A DNA stretch of 64,000 bases from Amblyomma americanum (Eukaryota; Arthropoda; Arachnida; Ixodida; Ixodidae): the NCBI RefSeq assembly GCF_052857255.1, contig NW_027526500.1:1-64000 (forward strand), read 5' to 3'. Shown here one piece after another: positions 62,201 through 64,000 of this stretch (position 1 is the first letter of the stretch; the number at the start of each line of letters is the position of its first letter). The position numbers and the translations under genes were made by a program. A model generated the notes under the pieces. It made no database searches. It saw only the letters and a list, made by a program, of their open reading frames with translations, and was not told the origin of the DNA.

Positions 62201-64000
62201 CGAGTATCACGTGGAACACTTGTAATACCGATGTGTTGTGATTTAGCTCGTTTCGGTCTAAAACAGCTTGTTTCGCTGTATTAAGCAAGAATACATGCTT
62301 TTCGCGCAGTTATAAGAGAAAAAGTTTTGACGAGTATCACGTGGAACACTTGTAGTACCGATGTGTTGTGATTTAGCTCGTTTCGGTCTAAAACAGCTTG
62401 TTTCGTTGTATTAAGCAAGAATACATGCTTTTCGCGCAGTTATAAGAGAAAAAGTTTTGACGAGTATCACGTGGATACTTGTAAAACCGATGTGTTCAGA
62501 TTTAGCTCGTTTCGGTCTAAAACAGCTTGTTTCGTTGTATTAAGCACGAATACATGCTTTTCGCGCAGTTAAAAGAGAAAAAGTTTTGACGAGTATCACG
62601 TGGAACACTTGTAATACCGATGTGTTGTGATTTAGCTCGTTTCGGTCTAAAACAGCTTGTTTCGCTGTATTAAGCAAGAATACATGCTTTTCGCGCCGTT
62701 ATAAGAGAAAAAGTTTTGACGCGTATCAGAGGAACACTTGTAAAACCGATGTGTTGTGATTTAGCTCATTTCGGTCTAAAACATCTTGTTTCGCTGTATT
62801 AAGCAAGAATACATGCTTTTCGCGCAGTTAAAAGAGAAAAAGTTTTGACGAGTATCACGTGGAACACTTGTAATACCGATGTGTTGTGATTTAGCTCGTT
62901 TCGGTCTAAAACAGCTTGTTTCGCTGTATTAAGCAAGAATACATGCTTTTCGCGCAGTTATAAGAGAAAAAGTTTTGACGCGTATCAGAGGAACACTTGT
63001 AAAACCGATGTGTTGTGATTTAGCTCGTTTCGGTCTAAAACAGCTTGTTTCGCTGTATTAAGCAAGAATACATGCTTTTCGCGCAGTTAAAAGAGAAAAA
63101 GTTTTGACGAGTATCACGTGGATACTTGTAAAACCGATGTGTTCAGATTTAGCTCGTTTCGGTCTAAAACAGCTTGTTTCGTTGTATTAAGCAAGAATAC
63201 ATGGTTTTCGCGCAGTTATAAGAGAAAAAGTTTTGACGAGTATCACGTGGATACTTGTAAAACCGATGTGTTCAGATTTAGCTAGTTTCGGTCTAAAACA
63301 GCTTGTTTCGTTGTATTAAGCACGAATACATGCTTTTCGCGCAGTTAAAAGAGAAAAAGTTTTGACGAGTATCACGTGGAACACTTGTAATACCGATGTG
63401 TTGTGATTTAGCTCGTTTCGGTCTAAAACAGCTTGTTTCGCTGTATTAAGCAAGAATACATGCTTTTCGCGCCGTTATAAGAGAAAAAGATTGACGCGTA
63501 TCAGAGGAACACTTGTAAAACCGATGTGTTGTGATTTAGCTCATTTCGGCCTAAAACATCTTGTTTCGCTGTATTAAGCAAGAATACATGCTTTTCGCGC
63601 AGTTATAAGAGAAAAAGTTTTGACGCGTATCAGAGGAACACTTGTAAAACCGATGTGTTGTGATTTAGCTCGTTTCGGTCTAAAACAGCTTGTTTCGCTG
63701 TATTAAGCAAGAATACATGCTTTTCGCGCAGTTATAAGAGAAAAAGTTTTGACGCGTATCAGAGGAACACTTGTAAAACCGATGTGTTCAGATTTAGCTC
63801 GTTTCGGTCTAAAACAGCTTGTTTCGTTGTATTAAGCAAGAATACATGCTTTACGCGCAGTTATAGAAGAAAAAGTTTTGACGCGTATCAGAGACACTTG
63901 TAAAACCGATGTGTTGTGATTTAGCTCGTTTCGGTCTAAAACAGCTTGTTTCGTTGTATTAAGCAAGAATACATGCTTTTCGCGCGGTTATAAGAGAAAA
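59269..64000 (+). repeat. Third block-I-like unit, running off the window end
   Basis: To about 61530 this follows the third H unit (42299-44560) at about 16970 bp. From about 59850 it also follows the second block I unit at 8947 bp, with cggcctg at 61866 against 52919, catggtttt at 63200 against 54253, and gctttacgcg at 63848 against 54901. It lacks the private block I changes cacgttaatac and agcacgtttcgg, so it is an older or sister form. Private marks are tattaggcaag near 60605 and a two-base loss in ttaaaaaagaaag near 59607. The array continues past the window. Confidence 0.8.

Larger units (their letters stand above)
1..64000 (+). repeat. Satellite DNA array, ~129-bp monomer, ~495 head-to-tail copies
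   Basis: The segment starting cgatgtgtt recurs at 1, 130, 259, 388, 518 and 647, and so on to the end, giving monomers of 129 or 130 bp. All copies lie in one orientation; I saw no inverted monomer, no insertion of foreign sequence and no unique spacer. The array is cut by both window ends, so its full size is unknown. About 39% of bases are G or C. Arrays of this kind are known from eukaryotic centromeres, pericentromeres, sex chromosomes and B chromosomes; which of these applies cannot be read from the sequence. No protein gene or structural RNA gene is present, since stop codons interrupt every frame within one to two monomers. I do not recognise the family. Confidence 0.97.

Noticed and set aside
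1..64000. CENP-B box
   Set aside because: Two places per monomer begin ttcgnnnna (ttcggtcta and ttcgctgta/ttcgttgta), but the required cggg that should follow is acag or aagc. Each matches only 6 of 9 essential bases, which chance would easily give.
1..64000. CRISPR array
   Set aside because: Periodic repeats could suggest one, but the entire 129 bp is repeated. There are no unique spacers between short repeats and no cas genes.
1..64000. Tandem tRNA, 5S rRNA or snRNA gene cluster
   Set aside because: The monomer lacks a paired A box and B box (gtttcggtct only loosely resembles a B box), cannot be folded by eye into a cloverleaf, and has no recognisable 5S or snRNA motif.
1..64000. Telomeric or subtelomeric repeat
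   Set aside because: No short G-rich telomere-type repeat occurs on either strand, and the unit length and base composition are those of a long satellite.
1..64000. Species or chromosome assignment
   Set aside because: I do not recognise the monomer, and nothing else in the window is diagnostic. Naming a taxon would be a guess.

Overview
The whole 64 kb window is one uninterrupted array of satellite DNA. A monomer of about 129 bp (128-131 bp depending on variant) is repeated head to tail, always in the same orientation, roughly 495 times. I found no protein gene, RNA gene, transposon, inversion or unique sequence. The longest open frame is 88 codons and is simply the satellite read through. 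Composition is about 39% G+C with many CpG dinucleotides (about eight per monomer).

An array of this size, with tight monomer length and a multi-level higher-order repeat (HOR) structure, indicates a eukaryotic chromosome: centromeric, pericentromeric or other constitutive heterochromatin. I do not recognise the satellite and cannot name the species. The lack of CpG depletion argues weakly against a genome with heavy germline CpG methylation.

Layout by HOR block, from offsets between rare shared variants: (A) 1-2615, two copies at a 1675-bp offset (13 monomers). (B) about 1805-7870, two copies of a 3.1-3.26 kb unit (24-25 monomers). (C) 7693-10600, two copies of a 1420-bp 11-mer with no difference seen. 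(D) 9950-14854, two copies of a 2452-bp 19-mer, a third at 16787-19186 after a 15-monomer insert, and a diverged fourth at 25555-27760. (F) a module of about 1.6-2 kb at 19186, 27880 and 31080 that later opens the longer units. (G) 21547-24651, two copies of a 1549-bp 12-mer with no difference seen, and a diverged third at 29530-31060. (H) 34126-46835, three tandem units of 4022, 4151 and 4537 bp, each ending in a 0.96 kb module K and a 21-bp partial-monomer junction. (I) about 46850-54904, two nearly identical 4002-bp units (31 monomers). From 54905 to the end, H and I material recurs (H copy 56151-59268, I copy 59269-64000), and the array runs past both window ends.

Monomers differ at a few diagnostic places: bases 10-12 (gtg or cag), 22, 31, 38, 44, 48, 60, 85, 105 and above all the tail, 105-120. 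The order of these types defines the HORs. The blocks share rare markers, so they grew from one another by repeated unequal exchange or amplification of multi-monomer segments. All offsets were read by eye; a self dot-plot and monomer clustering would refine block edges.
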